Of a DNA stretch of 64,000 nucleotides, positions 36,926 through 46,545 are shown one piece after another. Source of the DNA: Bacteroides sp. 51 (GTDB lineage Bacteria > Bacteroidota > Bacteroidia > Bacteroidales > Bacteroidaceae); NCBI RefSeq assembly GCF_010500965.1, contig NZ_QVMI01000021.1:1-64000 (forward strand). Reading direction: 5' to 3'. Made by a program: the position numbers and the translations under genes. Under the pieces are notes generated by a model. It was given only the letters and a program-made list of their open reading frames with translations, was not told where the DNA came from and ran no database searches. Each line of letters starts with the position of its first letter. Position 1 is the stretch's first letter.

Positions 36926-38680
36926 TTAGTTACCTGTCCATAATCCATAATTATCTTGCACCCGCGGGTCCGGATTCAACTCAATTGCACTGTTCAACGT
37001 AGCCTCTCCCTCTCTCGGAACATAAAGATTCAACCATGCCGGAGCGTATCCTGATTTAGAATTATAACGGTTGGCTGGTAAATAGTTTGTATCCACATAC
37101 CCATGTGTCAGTGCCAGTTCGCGTCTCTTAATATCAAAATAGGCTAAGCCTTCACCCCAAAGTTCTATTCTCTTTTGTGTAATCAGGTAGGTATCAACAA
37201 AATCTTCTATTCCATCGGGCGTTACATTAAAGGTTCCACCTTTATAGCGATGTGTATTCAGGAACGATGCCAATGCATTCATACCCGAAGCTAGTCCTTC
37301 CGAATACGTTTTGGCTTCAGCCTCAATAAAATACATCTCTTCTACGCGTATTATTGGGTAACTCACCTGCAATGCATTGGTATAGTTGTCGGATATATCA
37401 CCGTTGTTCGGACGGAATTTAAAACCTACATACGCATCGCGCAATGCCCACTCATCATCATCCAAAAGCGTGTGATACTTGTCTGGCGTTGGTTTCTTTC
37501 CGGCATCATCCGGATCAATCCAGGTCACTTTCCGCCAATCGTCATCATCAATCTGATCGTACAAGCGCTTATCAATCATACGGTAGCAATGGTATTGCGA
37601 ACGACTATATCCTCTCGAGTATTCTGTTACACAATTGGAGTGAAAATTATCTACACGGTTATGTACCGCATCCGCAGACCCAATAGTAATGGCAAAAACC
37701 CACGATTCTGAATCGGAGTTATTAAATCCGTTATTCACATCATGCCATTGCCCTTCCGTGAGCGGTGTGTACTTATTTATAACCAGGCGCGCATATTCGG
37801 CAGCTTTTTTATAACAGTCTGCTGCACTGGACACTCCCAGTTTATCAAGATGCGCAAGTTCCTCATCGTCTTCGTGGCTCAACTGCGTTTGCAGGTCGGC
37901 CGGATATTTTTGGAAGCGAGTAGCTATTTCTAACCAAAGACGTGCTTTGTATGCATGTGCCACCGACAAGTCGGCACGGATTTTAGCTTTGGCAGGACGT
38001 TCGTACGTTGCTAAGTATTTTTCGGCTTTGTTCAAGTCGTTCATAATAAACCTGTACATGTGATAGAAAGGAACGCGAGGGTTGTTTCTTGCATCCGAAG
38101 GATTGAAGAATTCATCAACAATTACAGTGGTAAGTCCGAATACTCCGTTCTTTTCGGCCTCATCGTCCAAATCCGGAACGTTTGTTCTTTTATATTCGTA
38201 CATACGAGCCAAGTCCATATAAGAGAGTGCGCGGTATATAAGTGCGTTTCCATAAAAAGCCTGAATGGCCTCTGTAGCTTCCTCCGGATCTCCGATAGCA
38301 ATAAGCGTCTTATTCGCATTCATACTCATAGTATAGTAGTAACGCCAAGGCTGCCGCATACGTGCCGAAGTAAAATCGGCCAACGTACCCCAATACGTAT
38401 TGAAGTGATTATAACTGGTCGCTACATATGGACAGTCTGTTAGGATGTCCCGGATAATCATCATAGCCGGATAACCAAATTCCTGTGACGATACAGAACC
38501 GATATAGTTATAAGCATACATAAAAGCTGCCGTACTGTTGGAAAGCGCATTCAAACCACTCTCCGATCCACCGATCTGATCTGCCGTAGCATATTCCGTC
38601 GGGATTGCTTCGTCCATACATCCTACAAATATCAGCATCGGTATATATAATAAAGCTAAGTTGCGTAATATTCTTTTCAT
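36926..38680 (-). CDS. SusD/RagB-family lipoprotein, second locus
   Basis: A 584-residue surface lipoprotein (MLIFVGCMDEAIPTE, lipobox Cys near 21). SusD marks: FYGNALIYRALSYMDLARMYEYKRTN near 145, ADLSVAHAYKARLWLEIATRF near 235, PIIRVEEMYFIEAEAKTYSEGL near 425 and TQKRIELWGEGLAYFDIKRRELAL near 500. It pairs with the STN-bearing SusC just upstream. The starch-specific residues of SusD proper are not evident, so the substrate is open. Confidence 0.93.
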   Translation of the reverse strand: MKRILRNLALLYIPMLIFVGCMDEAIPTEYATADQIGGSESGLNALSNSTAAFMYAYNYIGSVSSQEFGYPAMMIIRDILTDCPYVATSYNHFNTYWGTLADFTSARMRQPWRYYYTMSMNANKTLIAIGDPEEATEAIQAFYGNALIYRALSYMDLARMYEYKRTNVPDLDDEAEKNGVFGLTTVIVDEFFNPSDARNNPRVPFYHMYRFIMNDLNKAEKYLATYERPAKAKIRADLSVAHAYKARLWLEIATRFQKYPADLQTQLSHEDDEELAHLDKLGVSSAADCYKKAAEYARLVINKYTPLTEGQWHDVNNGFNNSDSESWVFAITIGSADAVHNRVDNFHSNCVTEYSRGYSRSQYHCYRMIDKRLYDQIDDDDWRKVTWIDPDDAGKKPTPDKYHTLLDDDEWALRDAYVGFKFRPNNGDISDNYTNALQVSYPIIRVEEMYFIEAEAKTYSEGLASGMNALASFLNTHRYKGGTFNVTPDGIEDFVDTYLITQKRIELWGEGLAYFDIKRRELALTHGYVDTNYLPANRYNSKSGYAPAWLNLYVPREGEATLNSAIELNPDPRVQDNYGLWTGN

Positions 38681-38698
38681 AACTTATTCCTCTTTTAA

Positions 38699-41600
38699 TT
38701 AAAAATCAAACTTCAGATTCAACAGATATCTCCGGGTATTCGGATAATATCCCACATCCAGGTTACCATCAAAATCGCGACTTGGAACAAATCCTTTCCG
38801 CTTCGACCAGAAGAAAAGGTCATCGGCTCCAACAGAAGCAGTTAATCCTTCGATTCCGAATCTGCGAACAATCTTCTTAGGTACAATATAACTCAGTGAT
38901 ATATTTTGCAAGTTCAGATAATCGGCTTTCGTTAACCAGCGGTCGGAAGTCGACACAAAATAAAGGTCGGCATATTGCCAGCGCGCGTTGTCTGTACTTG
39001 GATTCTCGGGAGTCCATGAATCCTTAACATCCTTATGAAAGTTATATCCCGCATATCTATTCGTCGGACGGGTCATCAATGATGCATATCCGCTATCGTA
39101 TGCATAGCCACCTAAACGGTAAGCAAATTTAAATGACAGTTCAAGAGATTTCCAGGCGAAGCTTCCTCCGAAACCTCCAAGCATTTTGGGTTGCGAGCTT
39201 CCACAAGCTAGTTCTGTGGCCGAGCTATATGTAGTGGTGGTCGTAATTTCCTCTGTCGAGGAATCACGCGTGTACCACATCGGGAGTCCGTTTTCGTTGA
39301 TTCCTGCAAACTTCTTCAAATACCAGGTTTTGTACTCTAATCCTTCGCCATAGAAATACTTACCCGAGCTGTAACCTTTGGCCGCAGCCGATCCGTCAAC
39401 GTTATAAATTGTTTCACCGGTTCTTGTATCGGACAGTTTTAATACTTTCGCTTTATTAAACGAAGCATTGGCATACATCGTCCATCTGAAATCCCGTTTA
39501 CGAATAATATCGCCACTGAATTCAAACTCAAAACCGCTATTGCGTACACTTCCCACGTTATCGTAAACAGACGAATAACCCAGTGAATAAGGAACAGCAA
39601 CCGAAGCAAGCATATCGGTGGTTTTGTTATTGTAATATTCAATATCACCTCTTAAGCGTCCTTTGAACATTTCGAATTCAATACCTGTATTGATAGCTGT
39701 CCGGGTTTCCCATGTAATATTCTTGTTTCCGATGTTTCGGATAGGAGCACCCACTTCGTCCATCACGTTTTCAATATTATATGTATCTATATAACGGTGA
39801 TAACCAATCTGGTCGTTACCGTTTTGTCCGTAAGAGAACTTAACTTTCAACATATCAATCCACGTAACTTTAAAGAAATCTTCTTTAGAGATCAAATAGG
39901 CTGCCCCGAAAGAGTAGAAATCGCCCCAACGATTATCGGGATGGAAGTGAGAAGAAGCATCCCGGCGGTACGAAGCGTCAAAACTATAGATCCCGTTATA
40001 ATCGTACAATACGCGTCCACCATATCCCTCACTTTCATATCTTCTGGTGTATGAATTGACATCATTCATTATAATAGCCCCTGCAAGTTCTTGATTTTCA
40101 TAATAGTTAAACATATTCGATTTATTACCATACAAGTAATAGTAATCATATTGATATGCTTCGTGTAGAATAGTTGCTTTCACGTTATGCGATCCGAAAC
40201 TCTTGCTATAATTAAGAATCTGTTGCGTGTTCAACGACTCGTTTTTATAGGCAGTTACAGATACGGCACCGGTTGGGTTGGATGTTCCGTAGAATGGCTG
40301 GCTGGTCGACTTGTATCTTCTGTCACGCTCATCATAAGCCACGTTCAGGGTTGCAGTCAGTTCAGGAGTAATGATAAAATCGGCTGCTCCTTGTATACCC
40401 ACTTTTACCGATTCCGTTTTACGAGTCTGTATAAGCGCCTCTTGTATTCTGTTTGAGCCTGTTCTTACCGGACGGTCAACACCATTATTGTAATCTCCAT
40501 TTCCATAATCGTACATTTTACCATTCTTGTCATATAGAATATCACCATTCGCATCGCGGATATATAATGGATAGATGGGTGCTACCATATTCACGTTGGA
40601 GAAGATGTTGTTGGAGTTGTTGCTATAGTCGGTATTGCTATTGGTAGCCGATTTCGCCATATCCAGATTTGCGCTGAAGCGTAACCACTTATTGGCATGG
40701 AAAGTTCCTTTCAATCTACCGGTAAAACGTTCGTAACCGGACGCCTCCGTAATTCCTTCGTCTTTGGTGTAGCCCATTGATGCCAACATATTCAGCTTAT
40801 CCGTTCCTCCTTTTATAGAAAGGTTGTAATCCTGGCGGATTCCGGTTTGATAGGTTGCATCTGCCCAGTCATCAGGAGTCTGATAATATTGTTGACCATC
40901 TCTACCTGTTACAAGTCTTCCCAGTGTTGCGTTCGGATTGAGTTTACCGTTATATCCAATAAGCCCTTCACCATTGGGGATAGTATACACCAGGTAACCT
41001 AGGCCGTAATAATCCGGACTTTTCGCCCATGCGTCATTAATAGCTTGATTTGCCTCGTATGAGTTTTTTCCCTCCACATTCTGCATGTAGTTATACAATG
41101 CATCATATTGCAATTCATAATATTCGCCTGGGGAGCTTATCACATCATACAAATCGCTCTTGCGTACTTTGGATATCGCCATCTTTGTATCGAGCGTAAC
41201 CGAAATACGTTCCTGTTTGGTTGCTTTTTTAGTAGTAATCAAAACCACACCGTTACCACCACGCGCACCATAAATAGCTGTAGAAGCAGCATCTTTCAAT
41301 ACGGTAACAGATTCCACATCGTTCGGGTTGATATTATTCAAGCCACTTTCGTAAGGTACACCGTCTACCACGATCAAAGGATCTCTCCCTGCGCTAATGG
41401 AACTGGCACCACGGATACGGAACGATGGCGATGCGTCGGGAGCGCCCGAAGTAGATTGTACTTGTACACCCGGAGCCGAACCTTCTATCGCATTCATTAC
41501 GTTGGTCACCGGTCGGCGGGCAATCGCATCGGAAGAGATAACAGATGCAGAACCGGTAAATGCGGATCTTTTCTGCTGTCCGTAGGCTACAACCACCACT

Positions 41601-42229
41601 TCATCTACCATTACGGCATCTTCTCTCATTACAATTTGTACGGTCTTTCCGGCAGTAACCTGAACATCCTGAGTGTCATATCCGATAAAAGAGACTGTTA
41701 GGGTTGCCGTTTTTCCGTCTATAGTTATGGTGAAATTTCCATCCACATCCGATATTGTACCCGTTTGAGTTCCCTTCACCAATACATTAACACCCGGCAT
41801 CGATTCTCCATGTGTATCTACAATCGTACCTGTAATATTCACTCTTTGTTGAGGGGCAACTGATGCTACAATGGGGGCTTCGGCCCTCTTAATAGCCACT
41901 ACACCATTGTGAACAGTATATGTCAAACCTGTATTTTCCAAACAATTATTCAACACTTCGGTTACTTCCTGATTATTGGCTCTTACATCTTTTACTTTAA
42001 TGCCTTTTATATCATTTGTACTGTAAACAAAAGTAAAATCAGTTTGCTTCTGTAATTCCCAGATCACTTCATTTAGCGAGATATTCCTGAATGAAGCGGT
42101 AACTGTTTGAGCTAACAATTCATTATCTACCGCACGTATTATTCCGGTAGACATGAAAAGAAAAATAAAGCATACAATGGGTATTCTTTTGCACCCGTGC
42201 TTTTGCGTTTTCTTTAAGTGTTCTTTCAT
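38699..42229 (-). CDS. SusC/RagA transporter with N-terminal STN signalling domain
   Basis: A 1176-residue TonB-dependent transporter. After a signal peptide (about 1-35) comes an STN domain (about 45-110, VTASFRNISLNEVIWELQKQTDFTFVYS), used to pass the ligand-bound state to a FecR anti-sigma factor. Then a carboxypeptidase-D-like domain (about 128-205), TonB box (DEVVVVAYGQQKR), plug (about 215-335) and barrel ending in KFDF. The FecR and ECF sigma genes directly upstream complete the trans-envelope circuit. First gene of susC-susD-lipoprotein. Confidence 0.95.
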   Translation of the reverse strand: MKEHLKKTQKHGCKRIPIVCFIFLFMSTGIIRAVDNELLAQTVTASFRNISLNEVIWELQKQTDFTFVYSTNDIKGIKVKDVRANNQEVTEVLNNCLENTGLTYTVHNGVVAIKRAEAPIVASVAPQQRVNITGTIVDTHGESMPGVNVLVKGTQTGTISDVDGNFTITIDGKTATLTVSFIGYDTQDVQVTAGKTVQIVMREDAVMVDEVVVVAYGQQKRSAFTGSASVISSDAIARRPVTNVMNAIEGSAPGVQVQSTSGAPDASPSFRIRGASSISAGRDPLIVVDGVPYESGLNNINPNDVESVTVLKDAASTAIYGARGGNGVVLITTKKATKQERISVTLDTKMAISKVRKSDLYDVISSPGEYYELQYDALYNYMQNVEGKNSYEANQAINDAWAKSPDYYGLGYLVYTIPNGEGLIGYNGKLNPNATLGRLVTGRDGQQYYQTPDDWADATYQTGIRQDYNLSIKGGTDKLNMLASMGYTKDEGITEASGYERFTGRLKGTFHANKWLRFSANLDMAKSATNSNTDYSNNSNNIFSNVNMVAPIYPLYIRDANGDILYDKNGKMYDYGNGDYNNGVDRPVRTGSNRIQEALIQTRKTESVKVGIQGAADFIITPELTATLNVAYDERDRRYKSTSQPFYGTSNPTGAVSVTAYKNESLNTQQILNYSKSFGSHNVKATILHEAYQYDYYYLYGNKSNMFNYYENQELAGAIIMNDVNSYTRRYESEGYGGRVLYDYNGIYSFDASYRRDASSHFHPDNRWGDFYSFGAAYLISKEDFFKVTWIDMLKVKFSYGQNGNDQIGYHRYIDTYNIENVMDEVGAPIRNIGNKNITWETRTAINTGIEFEMFKGRLRGDIEYYNNKTTDMLASVAVPYSLGYSSVYDNVGSVRNSGFEFEFSGDIIRKRDFRWTMYANASFNKAKVLKLSDTRTGETIYNVDGSAAAKGYSSGKYFYGEGLEYKTWYLKKFAGINENGLPMWYTRDSSTEEITTTTTYSSATELACGSSQPKMLGGFGGSFAWKSLELSFKFAYRLGGYAYDSGYASLMTRPTNRYAGYNFHKDVKDSWTPENPSTDNARWQYADLYFVSTSDRWLTKADYLNLQNISLSYIVPKKIVRRFGIEGLTASVGADDLFFWSKRKGFVPSRDFDGNLDVGYYPNTRRYLLNLKFDF

Positions 42230-42244
42230 ACAATGATTTTTTAG

Positions 42245-43429
42245 TTAATTATTATGCTTGAAGGTTATATTCTTTCCATCGATCATGATATCAACCTTTT
42301 CGGTTTTCTCAAGTAACTCCAGGAACGGAGTGATGTCTTTGTAACGGTTTACGTTACATCCAAAACGCAGGTTTTTTACACTTGGCTCACTATAAAACAC
42401 CTGCATGTCATACCAGCGGGACAGCGTGTTCATGATATCTTCCAACCGCTCATCGCGGAAGTATATCTTTCCATCTATCCATGAAGTATAAATCGAAGTA
42501 TCTACCGTGCGTACATTCAGATTGTCTGTTCCGGGTTTTACGTACGCCTGTTCGGAGGGTTTAAGAATGCAACTGGACCCTGTTTCCATTTGCACTTTTA
42601 CCGAACCATTGACCAACGTTGTCTGGCAATCTTCACCCGCATAAGCAGAAATATTAAAAGCTGTCCCAAGTACTTCTACCTCCATATTTTTCATTTTGAC
42701 GATGAAAGGAGTATTGTTTTTAGCTACTTCGAAATATGCTTCACCGGTCAGTTCAACCACTCTCTTGTTTGCAAGGAAACGAACCGGGAAGGACAAAGAA
42801 CTCATAGCATTCAGGTATACCTTGGTTCCATCGCTTAACGTCAGCGAATATTCACCGCCACGTGGAATCTCTACTTTATTGTAGATTTCTTTTTCGGATT
42901 TAACCTGAGCCTGGGTTTGCTGATAGTTCAAAGCGGTAGAGTCGACAGTGATGGCTGTTCCATCCTTCTCTGTCATTGTTTTCCCGGATGTGGTTTTCAA
43001 ATCTACCACTTCACCGCTGTCAAGTGTCAGTACTGCCCTTTTCTCGCCGGGAAGAATCTGAACGGTTTGCTTTTGCATCTGCTCGGCCACGGTTTCTTCA
43101 AAAGGAGTGAATGTAGTCATTAGTAATACACCGACAGCTAGTGGTAGTAATAAGACAGCAGCATACCGGCTGAGTTTTATTACAAGGCTACGGCGCTTCA
43201 GGAAGCGCATTCGTCGGTTTAAGTGCTCCCAGCCCACTTGTTTGTCGAACCTCTTGCTTTCTTCATAGTGACGGGCAAAATTTTCCGTATCGCATATCCG
43301 CTTGAACAATTCTTCGTTTTCAGGAGAGGCATCTCTCCACTGCTGCAATTCAATCTGTTCTTCGGGGGTAATCGTGTTGGATAAGAAATGAGCGATCAAC
43401 TCTGCTATATGAAATTGTTTTTTTGCCAT
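42245..43429 (-). CDS. FecR-family anti-sigma factor
   Basis: A 394-residue inner-membrane protein. The N-terminal cytoplasmic part (1-90) has the anti-sigma helices (ELIAHFLSNTITPEEQIELQQWRDAS). A single span (SRYAAVLLLPLAVGVLLMTTF) lies near 88-108. The periplasmic FecR domain (about 130-270, ILPGEKRAVLTLDSGEVVDL, PRGGEYSLTLSDGTKVYLNAMSSLSFP) is followed by a C-terminal DUF4974-type domain (about 320-390) that contacts the STN domain. It lies 15 bases ahead of its partner susC. Confidence 0.93.
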   Translation of the reverse strand: MAKKQFHIAELIAHFLSNTITPEEQIELQQWRDASPENEELFKRICDTENFARHYEESKRFDKQVGWEHLNRRMRFLKRRSLVIKLSRYAAVLLLPLAVGVLLMTTFTPFEETVAEQMQKQTVQILPGEKRAVLTLDSGEVVDLKTTSGKTMTEKDGTAITVDSTALNYQQTQAQVKSEKEIYNKVEIPRGGEYSLTLSDGTKVYLNAMSSLSFPVRFLANKRVVELTGEAYFEVAKNNTPFIVKMKNMEVEVLGTAFNISAYAGEDCQTTLVNGSVKVQMETGSSCILKPSEQAYVKPGTDNLNVRTVDTSIYTSWIDGKIYFRDERLEDIMNTLSRWYDMQVFYSEPSVKNLRFGCNVNRYKDITPFLELLEKTEKVDIMIDGKNITFKHNN

Positions 43430-43566
43430 AGTATTACGGATTAACGTGGGTGTTTAATACAAATTTTAAGCTCCCTTATATTATGATAACAGGCGAGTCG
43501 AAAAACAGGGTGAATGGAAAATGATTTTTTTTCAAAAAAAGTAATTTTATCTATGAGGATACTACT

Positions 43567-43610
43567 CTGGCAATGCTACCATAGTACCCTGGCAATATTA
43601 CCATAGTATG
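43567..43610. repeat. 22-bp-register array D
   Basis: CTGGCAATGCTACCATAGTA (43567) and CTGGCAATATTACCATAGTA (43589), 18 of 20 identical, 22 bases apart. TACCATAGTATGGTA at 43600 makes the second unit's end palindromic. Confidence 0.8.
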
Positions 43611-43691
43611 GTATTTAAATATCTCTTAGAGATAATTGCTTTAGGTTGCCTACATGCGTGCATTTCTTAAACACTCATAGAGTTTTTCCGG

Positions 43692-43778
43692 AAAGAAAGT
43701 ATCACATCTGACACACCCCATTGGAACTCCCTATCCATGGGTGTTCCAATGGGGTGTGTCAGATGTGATACTTTCTTT
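43692..43778. repeat. perfect 36-bp-arm hairpin
   Basis: Arms 43692-43727 and 43743-43778 are perfect reverse complements around a 15-base loop (TCCCTATCCATGGGT). There is no T-run after either arm. It stands between the sigma gene and fecR on the same strand, so it could uncouple their expression. Confidence 0.9.
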
Positions 43779-43832
43779 GATATAAAAACACTTGTATGCA
43801 GATGGCTGAATCAGGTGTTCCCGGGGAAGAAA

Positions 43833-44378
43833 TTAAATAAAAAACAGAAGATAATAATATTCCTTAAGAATAACACGCAGTTTACGGTAAGCGATTTTCT
43901 TCAATGAACGAACGGTTTCGGTAGATACATTCAATTGCTCAGCAATTTCGCCATTCGGCATTCCTTCAAGGGCCAAAGACATGATTGCTTTCATCTGTTT
44001 GGGCAACTGATCAATCGCACCGGTCAACATGCGATAGGTTTCTTCCTCGATCACGTAATCATGAAAAAAGCTATCCTTAAACTTAGCAGTTACTTTTTCG
44101 GCATATTCGCTCACAACCTTAGAGTGTTCAAGCACATTCAGGCATTTATTACGAACGGTGGTATAGAGAAAAGATTTAACCTGATGGAGAAAAAAGAAGT
44201 CGGAACGAATCTGCCAAAGTTTGATGAAGCTCTCCTGAACAATATCAGCAGCTATCGGCTCATCCTCTACATATTTATTAGCAAATACACACAAAGGAAT
44301 ATAAAAGCCATCAAACAGATGTCGAAACTCATCGTCATTATTCAGATTAACACTTACGTTAGTGTCATTTGTCTCCAC
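43833..44378 (-). CDS. ECF RNA polymerase sigma factor (FecI-like)
   Basis: A 181-residue sigma-70 factor of the ECF type. Region 2 is at about 25-85 (FDGFYIPLCVFANKYV, IVQESFIKLWQIRSDF), region 4 at about 120-175 (AIDQLPKQMKAIMSLALEGMPNGEIAEQLNVSTETVRSLKKIAYRKL). It would be held by the FecR protein encoded downstream and released on ligand binding by the STN-SusC. A TATCTTTG -7 box on the minus strand lies at 44415-44408. Confidence 0.94.
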   Translation of the reverse strand: METNDTNVSVNLNNDDEFRHLFDGFYIPLCVFANKYVEDEPIAADIVQESFIKLWQIRSDFFFLHQVKSFLYTTVRNKCLNVLEHSKVVSEYAEKVTAKFKDSFFHDYVIEEETYRMLTGAIDQLPKQMKAIMSLALEGMPNGEIAEQLNVSTETVRSLKKIAYRKLRVILKEYYYLLFFI

Positions 44379-44407
44379 AGATTCTTAATCTAGTATTGGT
44401 TTATACA

Positions 44408-44415
44408 CAAAGATA
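44408..44415 (-). promoter_or_regulatory. -7 box of ECF sigma gene
   Basis: Minus strand TATCTTTG, 30 bases ahead of the ATG, with a TTG about 18 bases further upstream. Confidence 0.5.
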
Positions 44416-44503
44416 GAAAAGATGCAAGAATTACAATGAAACAAGCGATATTATTGAAAGAAAAAAGGAACTTAAGACCTTTTCTACGACAGGGCCTTTA
44501 GTT

Positions 44504-45265
44504 TTATTCAACCTCCTGATCGTCATTCCGGACCATCCCCCTATACCTGTCGGGCAAGGCGCTCTCAACAGCAGCATAAGCCTCCTGCATCGTTGCTTTT
44601 ATATTATCTGCACCTTGTCCTTTAGGAGGAATCGGATCATGAATAGTCAGAATCATACGATGGCGGTGAATCCACTTACCTGTACGTGGCAGGATTTCAA
44701 AAGAGCCATCAATCGTAACAGGAACAACAGCCAGCTGAAGGTCATCTGCCAATTGGAAAGCCCCCTTCTTAAAATACCCCATATGACCGGTAAAAGTACG
44801 GGCGCCTTCGGGAAACACAACCAGCGAAATCCCATCTTTCAGCGAGGACTTAGCCTGGCGAATGGTAGCAATTATTTTCTTTGGCCCCGAACGGTCAACA
44901 AATATATGGCCGGCACTCTCACACGCTTTACCAACAAATGGAATTTTACGGAGACTCTTCTTCATCATCCACTTGAAATTACGACCCAAAAAGCCATAAA
45001 TAAGGAAAATGTCAAAAGCACCCTGATGGTTGGGGACAAAAACATACGATGTTCTCTTCTGGACCTTTTCGCGTCCGCGAACCTTTACCGGAATTAAAAG
45101 AAATAAGCAAATGAGTTGCGACCAAATCTTACCCGGATAATACCCCCAGATATGAGCACCTCCCAATAAAGAACCGACAATCGTAGTCAATGCTGTAAGA
45201 ATGGTTAACACCAATAGAATAGGGAGTGCAATGCAAATCTGATAGATATAATATAAAATTCTCAT
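44504..45265 (-). CDS. 1-acyl-sn-glycerol-3-phosphate acyltransferase (PlsC family)
   Basis: A 253-residue inner-membrane acyltransferase that adds the second acyl chain in phosphatidic acid synthesis. An N-terminal span (about 5-40) is followed by VPNHQGAFDIFLIYGF (N-H-x4-D catalytic box) near 79, FKWMMKKSLRKIPFVGKA near 97, and FPEGARTFTG (the FPEGTR-type glycerophosphate site) near 153. Length is usual. The start ATG at 45265 precedes the first span. Confidence 0.88.
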   Translation of the reverse strand: MRILYYIYQICIALPILLVLTILTALTTIVGSLLGGAHIWGYYPGKIWSQLICLFLLIPVKVRGREKVQKRTSYVFVPNHQGAFDIFLIYGFLGRNFKWMMKKSLRKIPFVGKACESAGHIFVDRSGPKKIIATIRQAKSSLKDGISLVVFPEGARTFTGHMGYFKKGAFQLADDLQLAVVPVTIDGSFEILPRTGKWIHRHRMILTIHDPIPPKGQGADNIKATMQEAYAAVESALPDRYRGMVRNDDQEVE

Positions 45266-45334
45266 ATAGCTTAATTTTCTATATGCAAATGTAAGCTATT
45301 GAATTGAAATTTAAAAATTGATTATATATTAATC

Positions 45335-46198
45335 TCATTTTGCATTTCCTCTGACTTTAAAATTCAAAGGAGCTTCCGGAACATTGCAGTAGATTGTAAT
45401 ATCACGATTGAAAAATTCAGGACGTTCGGCTTTATAGCGGATATACAAGTCCCACTTCTTGCCAGGCATAACCGGTTCACGGCTGTACTCTACATATATA
45501 CAACTGCATGACGTGATCACGTCTTCAACAACCAAAGGCTTATCGCCTGTATTTCTTAAGGATACTGTTATGTGGTGAGGATGTTGCCAGTCAAAATCAC
45601 CCATTTCAAAAATATCACTTTCATAACTTATTTCAGTTATAATTTCCTCCGACTTATTAAGTATACCACCCCCTCTTATTATTTTTGAGTATTCCTTCTC
45701 TACCAAAACATCAAGAGCTGGGTTTCCAATGGCAAGCACCTGCCTGTTAACATCTAATAGAAACGAACGAAAGTCTGTTTCCTCGGGAAATTTATTTAAA
45801 GCCTGCAACCTACCCTCCAAATCATAACAAATAGGATGAGTAAACTTCTCTTTATGGAAGATATAACGCATCTCATCTATATCAATAGGATTAAGAAAGA
45901 ACATAAAGGAAACCTTTCCTCTGGTCAAAGAATCGGATTTGGCGATCAATCTTTTCCAACTGGATATATTTCTTCTTAAATTAACACAGCCTATGGAGTC
46001 AGCATATGTTACAACTAAAAAGTCTGCATAAGGAACCTTATAATCTAAAGTGTCTTCGCCCGAAACACATAAGATATTAGCAGGAAATGCTATTTCTTTT
46101 CCACACCACTCACTTACAAGGCGTTCCTTTTTTTGTTGATCGGACTCTTTGCATGCACAAAGAATCAATAATAGAAACAGATAATATAAAACTTTCAT
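45335..46198 (-). CDS. DUF1573-containing lipoprotein
   Basis: A 287-residue lipoprotein (FLLLILCACKESDQQ, lipobox Cys near 15). Residues about 25-170 are of unknown type. The C-terminal ~100 residues are a DUF1573 Ig-like domain (ITVSLRNTGDKPLVVEDVITSCSCIYVEYSREPV), with the characteristic TSCSC turn. Such lipoproteins are frequent in Bacteroidales beside small secreted peptides. It is downstream of the DUF3244 gene and the TPR sensor on the same strand. Confidence 0.82.
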   Translation of the reverse strand: MKVLYYLFLLLILCACKESDQQKKERLVSEWCGKEIAFPANILCVSGEDTLDYKVPYADFLVVTYADSIGCVNLRRNISSWKRLIAKSDSLTRGKVSFMFFLNPIDIDEMRYIFHKEKFTHPICYDLEGRLQALNKFPEETDFRSFLLDVNRQVLAIGNPALDVLVEKEYSKIIRGGGILNKSEEIITEISYESDIFEMGDFDWQHPHHITVSLRNTGDKPLVVEDVITSCSCIYVEYSREPVMPGKKWDLYIRYKAERPEFFNRDITIYCNVPEAPLNFKVRGNAK

Positions 46199-46545
46199 TT
46201 CATAGTTAGCCTAAACAGGCATTTTTTAGATAGAAGACTAATAGATAATAGGATAAAATTAGATTGTTCCGGATTGGTTTAGCAAACTCACTCTCACTAA
46301 GAGAGTGAGTTGCTAAACTGTGAACAACCCAACCATGTTAATTCACCTTTGTTAGCACCTAGAAAACAAAATCCTACTAAGTAGAAGTTCTTAGGAATTT
46401 CACCGTCATTACCACAGAATCCACTATCAAATCGTTTTGTACAATTGTCAGAAATAACCAAACTACTGTAACCGTATTCCCTCACTACGGTTACAGAGTT
46501 ATTAGTTTTACTGTTAATTAATTAACTATAGCAGTATAGATTTAC
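46199..46545. other. stretch between DUF1573 and DUF3244 genes
   Basis: 347 bases. It contains one weak ORF (46297-46485, minus) and an imperfect hairpin at 46281-46314 (AGCAAACTCACTCTC with GAGAGTGAGTTGCT) that lacks a T-tail. Nothing else is recognised. Confidence 0.6.
46297..46485 (-). CDS. doubtful small cysteine-containing ORF
   Basis: 62 codons from a GTG. The protein has four Cys (NCTKRFDSGFCGND, VGFCFLG, WLGCSQ), no signal peptide and no family I recognise. The frame extends upstream about 11 codons with no ATG before a stop. It ends inside the loop of the 46281-46314 hairpin. Position, between a DUF3244 gene and a DUF1573 lipoprotein, is where small secreted peptide genes often occur, but it may equally be a decayed gene or chance. 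Confidence 0.25.
   Translation of the reverse strand: MREYGYSSLVISDNCTKRFDSGFCGNDGEIPKNFYLVGFCFLGANKGELTWLGCSQFSNSLS

Larger units (their letters stand above)
43430..43832. other. gene-free stretch between sigma and fecR genes
   Basis: 403 bases holding a two-unit 22-bp repeat (43567-43610) and a very long palindrome (43692-43778). No credible ORF. 43430-43560 shows only A/T-rich DNA with a long A-run. Confidence 0.7.

Noticed and set aside
41108-41701. 197-codon plus-strand ORF antisense to the second SusC gene
   Set aside because: Antisense shadow of the plug region with no recognisable domain.
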